Of a DNA stretch of 64,000 bases, positions 54,956 through 63,493 are shown piece by piece. The stretch is from assembly GCA_045616485.1 (NCBI GenBank), contig JAZLGU010000031.1:1-64000 (forward strand), given 5' to 3'. Position 1 is the stretch's first letter, and each line of letters opens with the position of its first letter. Under the pieces are notes generated by a model. That model was given only the letters and a program-made list of their open reading frames with translations. It searched no databases and had not been told where the DNA came from. A program made the translations under genes and the position numbers. Source of the DNA: RGIG3528 sp045616485 (lineage in GTDB: Bacteria; Bacillota; Clostridia; Lachnospirales; Lachnospiraceae).

Positions 54956-57900
54956 ATATTTCAAAAAAATGACCACTCTTCTTGTCCTTTTTTCCCTGCT
55001 GCTATGCCTTATGCCCGCCGGACTCAGCCTGGTCTTTGGCGCCTCTGATGTCATAGAGATAAATACGGTAGATGACCTGATCAGCCTGGAAAAATCCTGT
55101 AAAAGCGACACCTGGTCCCTGGGAAAAACCGTAAATCTCAATGCTGACCTTAATGTAAAGGATACAGCCTTTACCGGAATCCCTATTTTTTCCGGTATAT
55201 TTAACGGTAACGGACATACAATTAAAGGTGTAAGCCCCTCTGATGTTGGCCTGGCCACCGGTTTTTTCAGATACGTATCAAAAGAAGCCCGGATAAATAA
55301 TCTGAATATAGAAGGCACAATAAGCACAAGAAAGGATGGCGAATGTGTAGGTGGTGTTGCAGGTGTTAATAAAGGCATCATCTCATTTTGCACATTTAGC
55401 GGCACCATCTCCGGCAATCAGTCTGTAGGCGGTATTGCAGGCGAAAATTTGTCATCCGGCATCATCGCCAACTGCTCCTGCCTGGGCACTGTCGATGCTC
55501 CTTACGAAGTAGGCGGTATTGCAGGTACCAATCACGGCATAATAAGAGACTGTGTCAACCGCTGCGTGGTCAATAACGACAAGGCTTTTATAGATGAAAT
55601 GGATGAAGAAAGTGCCGGCTGGATTATATCTACCATCACTTCCAATTCAAATATTCGAATTACCACAGGTACTGATGTGGGAGGCATTGCAGGCTACTCA
55701 GACGGTACCATTATTGGCTGTGTCAATAACGCCATAATAGGCTATGAGCATATCGGCTACAATGTAGGTGGTATAGTAGGTCGACAGGCAGGTGTCGTAT
55801 CCTACTGCACGAACAATGGTACTGTACTTGGTCGAAAAGATGTGGGCGGCATCGCAGGACAAATGGAGCCTTTTGTCAGTGTGGATGAGGCTGCATCCAT
55901 TTCCGACGCAGTCAAGGATCTTCACGACCTTATCGAAAAGCTCTTGGACGATTTATCCGACTCTGAAAAAGGAATAAGTAACAATCTGAAAGATATAAAA
56001 AAGCATACAGATACTGCACTGAACCTGGGTCAGGATATATCTGACGAATTCATCGACTTTACCAATAGCAATATTGACGCTTTGAATCTTTTGGCAGATG
56101 AGTGTGCCTATGTCCTGGAAAAACTCCCTGACATCCTGAACAGTCTGGATTTATCTGCCGATGCAGCCCGAGCTTTCGGCGACGATTTAAAGAAACTTAA
56201 TGACGACCTGGACATATTAAATAAACTGGACAAAAATGTTTATTCCGAGACCAAACACGGAAGGCTCACCATCACATCCGCTGTTGGCGGCTACATCACA
56301 TCTGATAACATAAGTCCTGAGAAAGACATTACAGTCAAGCTTACAGTACACCCTGATGAAGGATATCTTCTTCAAAGTCTGGTAATCATTGATGCCAACG
56401 GAAAAAATGTTAAATTTACGGACAATAAAGACGGCAGCTACCAGTTTACCATGCCCGAGGAAAACGTTGTCGTCAGGTCTGTGTACAGCTACTCCGGCAG
56501 TTTTTTCCTTAGTACCAATCCCGGAGGTACAATAGCCAAAGCCTATAATAGCTCCGCTGAAAAACTGAAAATTACAGTAAAGCCCAACGCAGGCTATATT
56601 TTTTCCAATGTGTACATAGGCGATAAAGCTTTTAATATAGCCGAATTTAATTATGACGATGGCCAGAACACATATACTCTGGAAACTTCTCATAAATTAC
56701 CTAAAGCCCCGGTACTTATCAGTACTGAATTTGCCCGAGAAGAAAGCAGCCACAGCATTACCCTGTCATCTTCTACCGGAGGTATTGTCACCGCCGACAA
56801 GCTTTTAGCTACTCAGGGTGAAGTCGTGAAAATCAAGGTATCTGAAGCCACCGATTATATTTTGACTTCCTTACATCTTATAGCAGGCAATAATACCACA
56901 GATCTCATAGCTGCACGTACCCCGGAAGAAGCCTTGGAAAATCCAAATGAATACGGTTTTTCCATGCCTGATACCGATGTCAAAATAGAGGCAGTTTTTT
57001 CCTACACTGATGCCGCAAAAAACAACGCAGATACTGTAATATATACCGAGTCTACCATTGGTGGATCTATGTATTTTGTAAAGAATCCTACCACTAATGA
57101 CTATATTATTTACATTATTCCGGAGGCGGGATATGAAGTGTCCGGTCCCTCCGCTCTCTCTATTTTTTCCTCAGCCACAGCAGGCCAGGAAACAGGCACA
57201 CCTGTAGGTATCCTGAAAACGGAACAGCTGACGAAATATGGTAATGGCTACTCATACACCATGAATCCTACTCAGTACACCAATCCGGTCCGCATCTTTG
57301 GAAGCTTTACTAAAGTCGATTCTTCCAACTCCATCACTACCACCAGTGGTACCGGTGGTACTGCCAGCACTGATTTGCTGTCAGCCAAAGCAGGAGATAG
57401 AGTAAAGCTTGCCATAGCACCTGCTAATGGCTATAGAATCAGTAAAATCACTATATTAAGCCAGGGGAACCACATTGATTACAATGCCCTGGAAGACAGC
57501 AGTAATGTTTACGAATTTGTAATGCCTGACAGCGATGTTGATACTTATGTGGAATTTGCTCCCATCATGTTTATTGCCACATCCAACTACGGCGGAAGTG
57601 TTAGCGTTACAGCTAACGGAGACATTCTCAAGTTTACAGTAAAGCCCGATGATGGTTATACACTGAATTCTGCCCCGATGGTAAAAGATGCCCAGGGCAA
57701 GATCATTACATTAACCAAGCGTACTTCCGGCGTTTTTGCCTATGAATTTAATATAAAGGATAAAAGCAGCCCCATCTCCTGCCTGATTACATTTGATGGT
57801 GCCACAGACTACGAGGTAGTAGAAAATTCCAAAGACACTATTAACGATCAGGCCGATACCCTGACCAATGCCATGAAAGATGCCAAGTCAACAGCAGATG

Positions 57901-59810
57901 ACATTACTGAGCTTGTGACTGATGATTATGGCGAAATCATTGATTTTGAGACCTTCATTAATGATCGTGACCAGGTAAATGAGCTTATTAGGCTTATAAT
58001 TCAGCTCGTACAGGAAATTACAGAGGCCGGTGAAGCTGCATCCACTCTTCTCAGCTCCATGAACACCCTGACCAATGTGCTGCTGCCTTATCTCACCGAT
58101 GCTGCAAAAGCGGTAAGAGACGACGCGGATAAGGCCATAGACGATCTGGATGACTGCATAAATTATCTGCAGACAGCCGGTAAGCAGACCAAAGCCGTTG
58201 TTGATTACCTCAACACCCAGCCTTCTATTAAGTTCACTGAGTTGTCCGCAGATTTTTCCCATAATATCTCTTCACTTTTTGATGAAATGAAGGAAATATC
58301 TAAAGGCCTGGGCAAAACCAACGAAGACAGCAGTTTATATACCGATCTGATTTTAGATGATTTCAGAGCTATCAATGATAAAGTAAATGATATTTTTGAG
58401 TTGATTATTGATATAGCAAACAACGTAGAAAACGTATATAAAAACGACGGTGGTTTTTTCGAGGACGTATCTGACGAAGAGCTGGAAACCATAACTGATG
58501 GCAAGGTATCACTTTGTACCAATCTCGGCACCGTTAAAGCTGATCTTAACGTAGGCGGTATTATCGGCTCCATGTCTGTAGATACGGAAGATCCTGAGGA
58601 TAATGCAGCCGGATCAGTAGAATGGAATATGCGTAACACCTATGTTACAAAATGTGTTCTCACCAGCTGTAATAACTATGGTGAAATAACAGCTAAAGGA
58701 GACGGCGCAGGCGCCATTGTTGGCTTCCAGGGCATTGGCCTTGTTACAGATTGTACTGCCTGCGGTGCGGCAGAAAGTACAGAAGGCGAATACGTTGGCG
58801 GTATTGCCGGCCGTTCTAACGCTATTATCCGCAACTGCAATTCCATATGTTCATTGAATGGCAGCTATCATGTGGGCGGTATTGCAGGACTTGGCAACAA
58901 GATATCCCATTGTTATTCATTGACTGTTATACCTGAGACCGGCAGCAATATTGGTGCTATAGCAGGTCTTGTCAAATTTGATGAATGTATTCACTCTGTT
59001 AACCCTGATAATATTCACGACAATATATTTGTAAGCACCACCCTCGGTGGTATTGATGGTATAAGCTATACCGGAATTGCTGAAGAGGTTAGCTACGAGG
59101 AATTAATAGCTATCCCCGGCATTTCACCGGCATTTTCCCATCTTGCTATTACATTTAAGGTAGATGGTACCACTCTTGACACCATTGAGGTCAAGTATGG
59201 AACCCTGCTTGGGGACATAGCTTTTCCGAGCATCCCCTCAGTAGATGGTTACTTCGGTCAATGGCCTGATTGTGCAGATGCAGTCTTCAATGGTAATATC
59301 ATAATCGAAGCTGAATATATCCAAAACATTACAACCATTAAAAGTGATGAGATCTTCACCATAGAGAAAGAAGATGGAACTCAAATTCATAAAAATCTTG
59401 TTTTTATAGACGGTGTTTTCGATTCATCAGCCAAGCTACAGGTCCTGGTAGACAAAGAATCTCTGCCCGACAGTATCACAGGCGGCAATCCTTCTGTTGT
59501 ATATCAGATAAAGCTTATGGATTCAAACCATACAGGCACTTCAAAAATCCGTCTGTATAATTCTCTGGGAAAAAATGTAAAAGTCTACGAAAAAAAGAAC
59601 GGCCAGTGGATAGAAACAGACAGTAATGAATACGGTTCATATCAGCAGGCAGTAATGACAGGTGACGAAGGCTGTTTCGCACTGGTAGTCCGGAAGCCTT
59701 CTTATCTCAGATACATAATCATAGCAGGCTGCGCGGTCTGCGCTATAGTATTAATCGTAATAACCAGACTGATTATCGCCTCTGCCCAAAAACGTAAGTC
59801 CATAAAATAA
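54939..59810 (+). CDS. Large GLUG-repeat surface protein with C-terminal anchor
   Basis: 1623 residues. Signal peptide (about 5-32, ending FGA). N-terminal GLUG block (about 110-300) with repeated VGGIAG/VGGVAG, TNNGTV and CxNxG turns (VGGIAGENLSSG, VGGIAGTNHGI, VGGIAGYSDGT, VGGIVGRQAGV, VGGIAGQMEP). A helical stretch (about 305-430), then several InlB-type beta repeats (about 440-970; each ends in FTMPEENV-, FSMPDTDV- or FVMPDSDV-like). A second helical stretch (about 975-1200), a second GLUG block (about 1225-1340) and a final TM with basic tail (IIIAGCAVCAIVLIVI...KRKSIK). GGAGG lies 4 bases before the first ATG and 10 before the second. Likely adhesin or envelope protein handled by the adjacent MMPL exporter. 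No LPXTG. Confidence 0.85.
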   Translation: MEMKRKYFKKMTTLLVLFSLLLCLMPAGLSLVFGASDVIEINTVDDLISLEKSCKSDTWSLGKTVNLNADLNVKDTAFTGIPIFSGIFNGNGHTIKGVSPSDVGLATGFFRYVSKEARINNLNIEGTISTRKDGECVGGVAGVNKGIISFCTFSGTISGNQSVGGIAGENLSSGIIANCSCLGTVDAPYEVGGIAGTNHGIIRDCVNRCVVNNDKAFIDEMDEESAGWIISTITSNSNIRITTGTDVGGIAGYSDGTIIGCVNNAIIGYEHIGYNVGGIVGRQAGVVSYCTNNGTVLGRKDVGGIAGQMEPFVSVDEAASISDAVKDLHDLIEKLLDDLSDSEKGISNNLKDIKKHTDTALNLGQDISDEFIDFTNSNIDALNLLADECAYVLEKLPDILNSLDLSADAARAFGDDLKKLNDDLDILNKLDKNVYSETKHGRLTITSAVGGYITSDNISPEKDITVKLTVHPDEGYLLQSLVIIDANGKNVKFTDNKDGSYQFTMPEENVVVRSVYSYSGSFFLSTNPGGTIAKAYNSSAEKLKITVKPNAGYIFSNVYIGDKAFNIAEFNYDDGQNTYTLETSHKLPKAPVLISTEFAREESSHSITLSSSTGGIVTADKLLATQGEVVKIKVSEATDYILTSLHLIAGNNTTDLIAARTPEEALENPNEYGFSMPDTDVKIEAVFSYTDAAKNNADTVIYTESTIGGSMYFVKNPTTNDYIIYIIPEAGYEVSGPSALSIFSSATAGQETGTPVGILKTEQLTKYGNGYSYTMNPTQYTNPVRIFGSFTKVDSSNSITTTSGTGGTASTDLLSAKAGDRVKLAIAPANGYRISKITILSQGNHIDYNALEDSSNVYEFVMPDSDVDTYVEFAPIMFIATSNYGGSVSVTANGDILKFTVKPDDGYTLNSAPMVKDAQGKIITLTKRTSGVFAYEFNIKDKSSPISCLITFDGATDYEVVENSKDTINDQADTLTNAMKDAKSTADDITELVTDDYGEIIDFETFINDRDQVNELIRLIIQLVQEITEAGEAASTLLSSMNTLTNVLLPYLTDAAKAVRDDADKAIDDLDDCINYLQTAGKQTKAVVDYLNTQPSIKFTELSADFSHNISSLFDEMKEISKGLGKTNEDSSLYTDLILDDFRAINDKVNDIFELIIDIANNVENVYKNDGGFFEDVSDEELETITDGKVSLCTNLGTVKADLNVGGIIGSMSVDTEDPEDNAAGSVEWNMRNTYVTKCVLTSCNNYGEITAKGDGAGAIVGFQGIGLVTDCTACGAAESTEGEYVGGIAGRSNAIIRNCNSICSLNGSYHVGGIAGLGNKISHCYSLTVIPETGSNIGAIAGLVKFDECIHSVNPDNIHDNIFVSTTLGGIDGISYTGIAEEVSYEELIAIPGISPAFSHLAITFKVDGTTLDTIEVKYGTLLGDIAFPSIPSVDGYFGQWPDCADAVFNGNIIIEAEYIQNITTIKSDEIFTIEKEDGTQIHKNLVFIDGVFDSSAKLQVLVDKESLPDSITGGNPSVVYQIKLMDSNHTGTSKIRLYNSLGKNVKVYEKKNGQWIETDSNEYGSYQQAVMTGDEGCFALVVRKPSYLRYIIIAGCAVCAIVLIVITRLIIASAQKRKSIK

Positions 59811-59849
59811 GCCTACAAATACAGTTTTTTAAAATTTTATTTGAAAAGC

Positions 59850-59876
59850 TAAAGTTTTGGAATATAATGCCGATAT
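59850..59876 (+). promoter_or_regulatory. Sigma-28 (SigD/FliA) promoter
   Basis: TAAAGTTT (59850-59857), 11-base spacer, GCCGATAT (59869-59876): almost exactly the flagellar sigma-28 consensus TAAAGTTT-N11-GCCGATAA. No sigma-A -35 box is present. Drives the unknown gene downstream, and marks the host as motile or carrying a sigma-28 regulon. Confidence 0.88.
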
Positions 59877-59938
59877 AGTAGGTGGAGATAGTATTTTACA
59901 AGGATGTAGATTCAAGACTTATGTCGGAAAGGGAAAAC

Positions 59939-60682
59939 ATGGACGTTAATTTCACATCAAAAACAGAAGCAGCTTATACAAGCTCCGTTTCATACGAAAA
60001 AACAAATACAAAAAAAGATACAGCCAATCAGAGTGTAAAGGATAATTCCAAGTCCTCCTCTTTTGCAGAGCCTAAGGATACCGTTGAAATCTCTGCCAAG
60101 GGCATGGACCATGCTGCAGTCATCAAGAAGCTGAAAGCTGATGCCGATGCACGTACCCAGCAGATGCGCTCCTTAGTAGAGAAGCTCCTTATGAAGCAGA
60201 CCGGTACCTTTAAAGGCATTCTTAATGACGAGGATATGATAGCAGCCCTCGAGGACAAGAATTTCAAAGTAGATCCGGAGACTGCTGCACAGGCTCAGAA
60301 GGAAATCGCCGACGACGGCTACTGGGGCTATGAAGAGACTTCATCCCGTATGGTAGAATTTGCCATCTCCATATCAGGTGACAATAAGGATATGGCCGAC
60401 AAGCTTATGGATGCTATCAAGCAGGGCTTTAATCAGGCCAATAAAATGTGGGGTGGTAGTGAGACCAAAATGGCTCTCCCTGAGCTCAGCAAAAAGACTC
60501 TTGATAGAGCTATCCAGAAAATGGAAGCCTGGAAAAACGGTGAGGACTGGAAGAACCTTCCAAAAGATACCGATGAAAAGTCCGGCAACGGTAGTAATCT
60601 CAAGGTAAATTACACTCAGTCTTTTTCCTACAAGGCCGAGAGTAGCTACTCCTACTCCAACACATCAAAAATTGAAGGATAA
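59939..60682 (+). CDS. Sigma-28-driven protein of unknown function
   Basis: 247 residues from ATG 59939 (MDVNFTSKTEAAY), preceded by GGAAAGGGA; the frame is open 19 codons further upstream but no ribosome site is there. It is hydrophilic, with no signal peptide or membrane span. Residues 45-60 read EPKDTVEISAKGMDHA, a VEIS-type motif that I associate with FlgM-like and flagellum-co-regulated proteins. The middle is helical (AQAQKEIADDGYWGYEETSSR), followed by a Tyr/Ser-rich tail (SYKAESSYSYSNTS). The start and tail recur in a shrunken copy at 63168. Function unknown; anti-sigma or flagellar rod/filament co-factor roles are speculation. Confidence 0.8.
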   Translation: MDVNFTSKTEAAYTSSVSYEKTNTKKDTANQSVKDNSKSSSFAEPKDTVEISAKGMDHAAVIKKLKADADARTQQMRSLVEKLLMKQTGTFKGILNDEDMIAALEDKNFKVDPETAAQAQKEIADDGYWGYEETSSRMVEFAISISGDNKDMADKLMDAIKQGFNQANKMWGGSETKMALPELSKKTLDRAIQKMEAWKNGEDWKNLPKDTDEKSGNGSNLKVNYTQSFSYKAESSYSYSNTSKIEG

Positions 60683-60704
60683 AATAAAAACAACAGCTCA
60701 GGCC

Positions 60705-60767
60705 ATATGAAGTGAACCCCTTTTGTTAGACAAAAACGAAGTCTAATGAAAGGGGTTCACTTCATAT
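60705..60767. repeat. Long palindrome with insertion-sequence-like ends
   Basis: Two 27-base arms (60705-60731 and 60741-60767) pair completely apart from two adjacent GU wobbles, around a 9-base loop. Each arm reads TGAAGTGAACCCCTTTTGT or its complement, followed by TTAGAC, which resembles the terminal inverted repeats of IS3-family (IS150-group) elements placed head to head. It could also terminate transcription of the unknown gene and of the convergent blaR1-like gene. No transposase remains. Confidence 0.55.
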
Positions 60768-60832
60768 TGTATAGGATGTGCATTATTTTTTAAATGAAAA
60801 TCCAATCAGTGCTTTTATCCGGCCGGTCTTAC

Positions 60833-62611
60833 TCAGTCCATTAAATTGTAATTCCAGTCAGCTCCGCCCCAGATACTGACGTCAAGGTCATCTATAACAA
60901 TAGCTCCGCTTTCCGTATGGATATTGTACAGCTTATTATTTTGTTTGATTTTCACAATGCCGTTGCTCTCAGCAAAGGCCATCTCAGCATATGTAGCATA
61001 TGTATTCATATACTTGACAATCCCATCGGCATATGCAGTAATAACCCAAGTCATAATGCCTGATGTGGGTCCGGGCTTAATCGTGCATACTTCCATCACT
61101 CCGTCCCCGTCAATATCAAACCTTGCCGATGACACGGTAATTAACATGAGCCAGTCCATGATCTCTTCTCTTATTGTTCCTTTTTCATCATCGCCAATGG
61201 TGATTATTACCTTTGTTTTTTTATCGTCATATCTTAACGAAATATGGGATTCGTCTTTTCCCAGATGCAGCTGAGTGAGGATTGTTCCATTATATGACCT
61301 TACTTCGTTACCATACATATACACTGCTGTTGATATATCGTTGCTGTGCCAGATAAGCTGACTATAGCTTATTATATCTTTTTCAAAACAGCTTTCTGCC
61401 ATATTGTAAATACAGTAAACAGACACATTTGGGCTCACGTGGCACTCTATCACCAGGTTATTGCCTGCCGGGGTGACCGACATAATGCCATTTATTTCCT
61501 GCTTACGCTGTCTCAGATCATAATCCTTGCCGGAAATATTTATAGTGGTACTGCCCTTTACGAAATAGTTCTCTCCCTTATTCGGTACAAATCCTGCGCC
61601 GTCTTCCATTATGCCGGGTGTAACAGTCACTTCCGGTGTTATGCTTGGTGTTGTAGTGTCATCGTGGTTCTTTTTTCCGGACTTATTGGTCAAAAAGCAC
61701 ACTGCCACCACGATGAGGACCACAACGCTTAATACAATCAACCAAAATGCAGGTTTTTTATAATTCATAACGTTGGTAATTCTTCTTTTCACATTAGTCT
61801 CGCCAAAGGCCACGGGACATGCCATGATACTGCTTCTGCGAACGCTGCAGTTAAGCAGGGCAACAGAGTAGTCCTTGCGATATTCCGGCCCCATTTCGTG
61901 GAGCACCTTTTCATCGCAGGCGGCCTCGATATCCCTGCAAAGCAGAATATAGGCCACCCACAGGATAGGATTGAACCAATATACAGAAAGCAACAGAAAT
62001 CCCAGCGGCTTCCATACGTGATCACATCGCTTAATGTGAGCTTTTTCGTGCGCCAGTACTATTTTTACGGTATCTTCGTCCATGCCAAAGGGCAGATAAA
62101 TCACCGGACGAAACAGCCCCAGCACAAAGGGTGACTGCACTCTTTCGCTCTGTCTGATCCTCTTTTCCATGGGGACAGACGTACGCAGGCGCAAATGCAG
62201 CACCAGATAACTTATACCAAAATATAAAAGCATGACAGCCATGCCGCTGAACCAGATAACAGCCGCCACAAATGTCGCGACCTGTGTGGGATTTACGCTG
62301 GCCCCCACCACAGGTTTAAAAGTGTCGGTAATAATGGAATTAACTACACTGTCCACAATGACCACACCACTCTGTATCTGCACGTTCTCTCCCTGTAAAA
62401 TCTCCTGAGGCACCGTCTCGCGACTGGGCACAAGGCTCAGAGCACTTTCAATGGAAAAAGGCATCACCAGGCGAAGCGCCACAAGCCCCCACAGCAGGCA
62501 AAAAGTCCACTTGGGCGCTTTACGGAAAATGAGGCGTACCACCAGCACTGCCAGCACCAGCCATGTAGCTGTAATGCTTATATTCATCATATTTAAAAAC
62601 AGACTTTCCAT
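60833..62611 (-). CDS. BlaR1/MecR1-type M56 membrane peptidase sensor
   Basis: 592 residues: four N-terminal membrane helices (about 5-25, 35-52, 110-135, 295-315) with the zinc motif KIVLAHEKAHIKRCDHVWKP (HExxH), SPFVLGLFRPVIYLP and ARKKDYSVALLNCS-like EYRKDYSVALLNC. After the last helix there is no class-D beta-lactamase-like sensor domain; instead a 250-residue extracellular beta-rich domain (about 330-590) follows. It should cleave or inactivate the BlaI-type repressor encoded just upstream. The signal is unknown, possibly envelope stress. AGGAGG precedes the ATG. Confidence 0.88.
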   Translation of the reverse strand: MESLFLNMMNISITATWLVLAVLVVRLIFRKAPKWTFCLLWGLVALRLVMPFSIESALSLVPSRETVPQEILQGENVQIQSGVVIVDSVVNSIITDTFKPVVGASVNPTQVATFVAAVIWFSGMAVMLLYFGISYLVLHLRLRTSVPMEKRIRQSERVQSPFVLGLFRPVIYLPFGMDEDTVKIVLAHEKAHIKRCDHVWKPLGFLLLSVYWFNPILWVAYILLCRDIEAACDEKVLHEMGPEYRKDYSVALLNCSVRRSSIMACPVAFGETNVKRRITNVMNYKKPAFWLIVLSVVVLIVVAVCFLTNKSGKKNHDDTTTPSITPEVTVTPGIMEDGAGFVPNKGENYFVKGSTTINISGKDYDLRQRKQEINGIMSVTPAGNNLVIECHVSPNVSVYCIYNMAESCFEKDIISYSQLIWHSNDISTAVYMYGNEVRSYNGTILTQLHLGKDESHISLRYDDKKTKVIITIGDDEKGTIREEIMDWLMLITVSSARFDIDGDGVMEVCTIKPGPTSGIMTWVITAYADGIVKYMNTYATYAEMAFAESNGIVKIKQNNKLYNIHTESGAIVIDDLDVSIWGGADWNYNLMD

Positions 62612-62619
62612 GGCTCCTC

Positions 62620-62964
62620 CTATTTTTCAATAATGCGCTTTATCTGCTCGATCTCGTCCTCGGATAATGCCTGGCGCTTGGCAAAAGCAGCGATAAATGC
62701 CGGAAGTGATCCCTCAAAGCGCTTTTCCATAAGCTCGTCCAACTCACTTATCTGCGCCTCCTCCTTGGTAATAAGAGAAGTGACGATAGTGTTTTCATTT
62801 TTTACCACACCTCGCTCGCTAAGCCTCTTGATAACAGTAAAGGTCGTAGTCTTGGACCAGCCCAGACGCTCCTTGCACAATCCGGCCAACTCTGTGCTCT
62901 TTATCGGCTCATTCTCCCACAGAATAAGGCAAAATCTGTATTCACTTTCAAATATCTTTTGCAT
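62620..62964 (-). CDS. BlaI/MecI-family repressor
   Basis: 114-residue winged-helix repressor (AESEYRFCLILWENEPIKSTELAGLCKERLGW, KTTTFTVIKRLSERGVVKNEN) with a C-terminal dimer helix (SELDELMEKRF). A family-typical Asn-Phe cleavage site is not certain. GGGGGAG precedes the ATG; first gene of the pair, nine bases from the blaR1-like gene. Two dyads and a sigma-A promoter lie immediately upstream, so it represses its own operon. Confidence 0.93.
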   Translation of the reverse strand: MQKIFESEYRFCLILWENEPIKSTELAGLCKERLGWSKTTTFTVIKRLSERGVVKNENTIVTSLITKEEAQISELDELMEKRFEGSLPAFIAAFAKRQALSEDEIEQIKRIIEK

Positions 62965-62984
62965 TTTGTCTCCCCCGTATCGGT

Positions 62985-62996
62985 CTAATGTATTAG
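62985..62996. promoter_or_regulatory. BlaI-type operator, promoter-distal
   Basis: CTAATGTATTAG dyad, about 24 bases (two helical turns and a bit) from the second dyad and near the predicted transcription start, in the usual place for a BlaI/MecI-type repressor. Confidence 0.7.
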
Positions 62997-63005
62997 TACG
63001 ATTTT

Positions 63006-63034
63006 ATACTAACGCGTTAGACCACTTTTGTCAA
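63006..63034 (-). promoter_or_regulatory. Promoter of the blaI-blaR1-like operon with embedded operator
   Basis: On the minus strand TTGACA (63029-63034), 17 bases, TAGTAT (63006-63011). The spacer and -10 contain the perfect dyad CTAACGCGTTAG (63009-63020), so repressor binding would block RNA polymerase. Confidence 0.8.
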
Positions 63035-63067
63035 TATCCTTTTTTAAAACAATTTGATTTGAAAAGC

Positions 63068-63094
63068 TAAAGTTTTGAGATATAATGCCAATAA
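63068..63094 (+). promoter_or_regulatory. Second sigma-28-type promoter, in front of the shrunken gene copy
   Basis: TAAAGTTT (63068-63075), 11 bases, GCCAATAA (63087-63094). The flanking bases (TTGAAAAGCTAAAGTTTTG...ATATAATGCC) repeat those at 59841-59871, showing common ancestry. Confidence 0.75.
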
Positions 63095-63167
63095 TAGTGG
63101 CAGGAGCAGGTATATCCAGCCATATTACACTGACGTAATCACATGCAAATGCCGGAAAGGACACAAC

Positions 63168-63212
63168 ATGGACGTTAATTACACTCAGTCTTTTTCCTAC
63201 AAAGCAGAATAA
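63168..63212 (+). pseudogene. Internally deleted copy of the 247-residue sigma-28-driven gene
   Basis: Starts MDVN exactly like the gene at 59939 (preceded by the same GGAAAGG-ACACAAC context), then continues YTQSFSYKAE, which is residues 223-232 or so of that gene, and stops at TAA. The promoter, start region and 3' segment of the parent are all kept while about 220 codons are missing. 14 codons remain. A short secreted-looking peptide is improbable; decay of a duplicate is the simplest reading. Confidence 0.75.
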
Positions 63213-63227
63213 CAAACAAACGAAGAA

Positions 63228-63269
63228 AAAAACAGCGATGGCAGGTGCACTCCTACCACCGCTGTTTTT
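63228..63269 (+). terminator. Hairpin terminator after the shrunken copy
   Basis: Ten-base arms AAAAACAGCG / CGCTGTTTTT extended inward by TGG/CCA and AGG/CCT, with a T run at the 3' side. Acts in plus orientation after 63212 and is nearly symmetrical, so may also act on the minus strand. Confidence 0.8.
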
Positions 63270-63357
63270 AAGTTGTCAATGAGAAGGTCCTGTGACAATT
63301 TCATCTGCTTTACCGGTAACACGTGTTTCGCTTATGGTATTGGGGACAGTAACCTCT

Positions 63358-63477
63358 TTAGTTGCTTCCGGAGTATAAGGACATATTGTCCAGATTATCC
63401 TCATTTTTTTTGAAATATGTCTCTATATTATTGCTGTTCTTTATTTCGTTAATAAGGGTATCAGTATCTTTTCGCAT
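63358..63477 (-). pseudogene. Truncated XRE-type protein N-terminus
   Basis: 39 codons, MRKDTDTLINEIKNSNNIETY followed by FKKNEDNLDNMSLYSGSN and a stop. GAGGGACAAGAA precedes the ATG. The beginning looks like the N-terminal helix of a common Lachnospiraceae XRE-family regulator (pattern T-L-x-E-I-K-N-x-x-x-I-E-x-Y-F/L-x-x-N-E), but the helix-turn-helix that should follow is absent. A functional micro-protein is possible but less likely. Confidence 0.5.
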
Positions 63478-63493
63478 TTCTTGTCCCTCATTT

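Noticed and set aside
55300..55880. Short repeated units in the surface-protein gene, seen as a possible CRISPR-like or satellite repeat.
   Set aside because: They are in-frame GLUG protein repeats, divergent at the DNA level and variably spaced.
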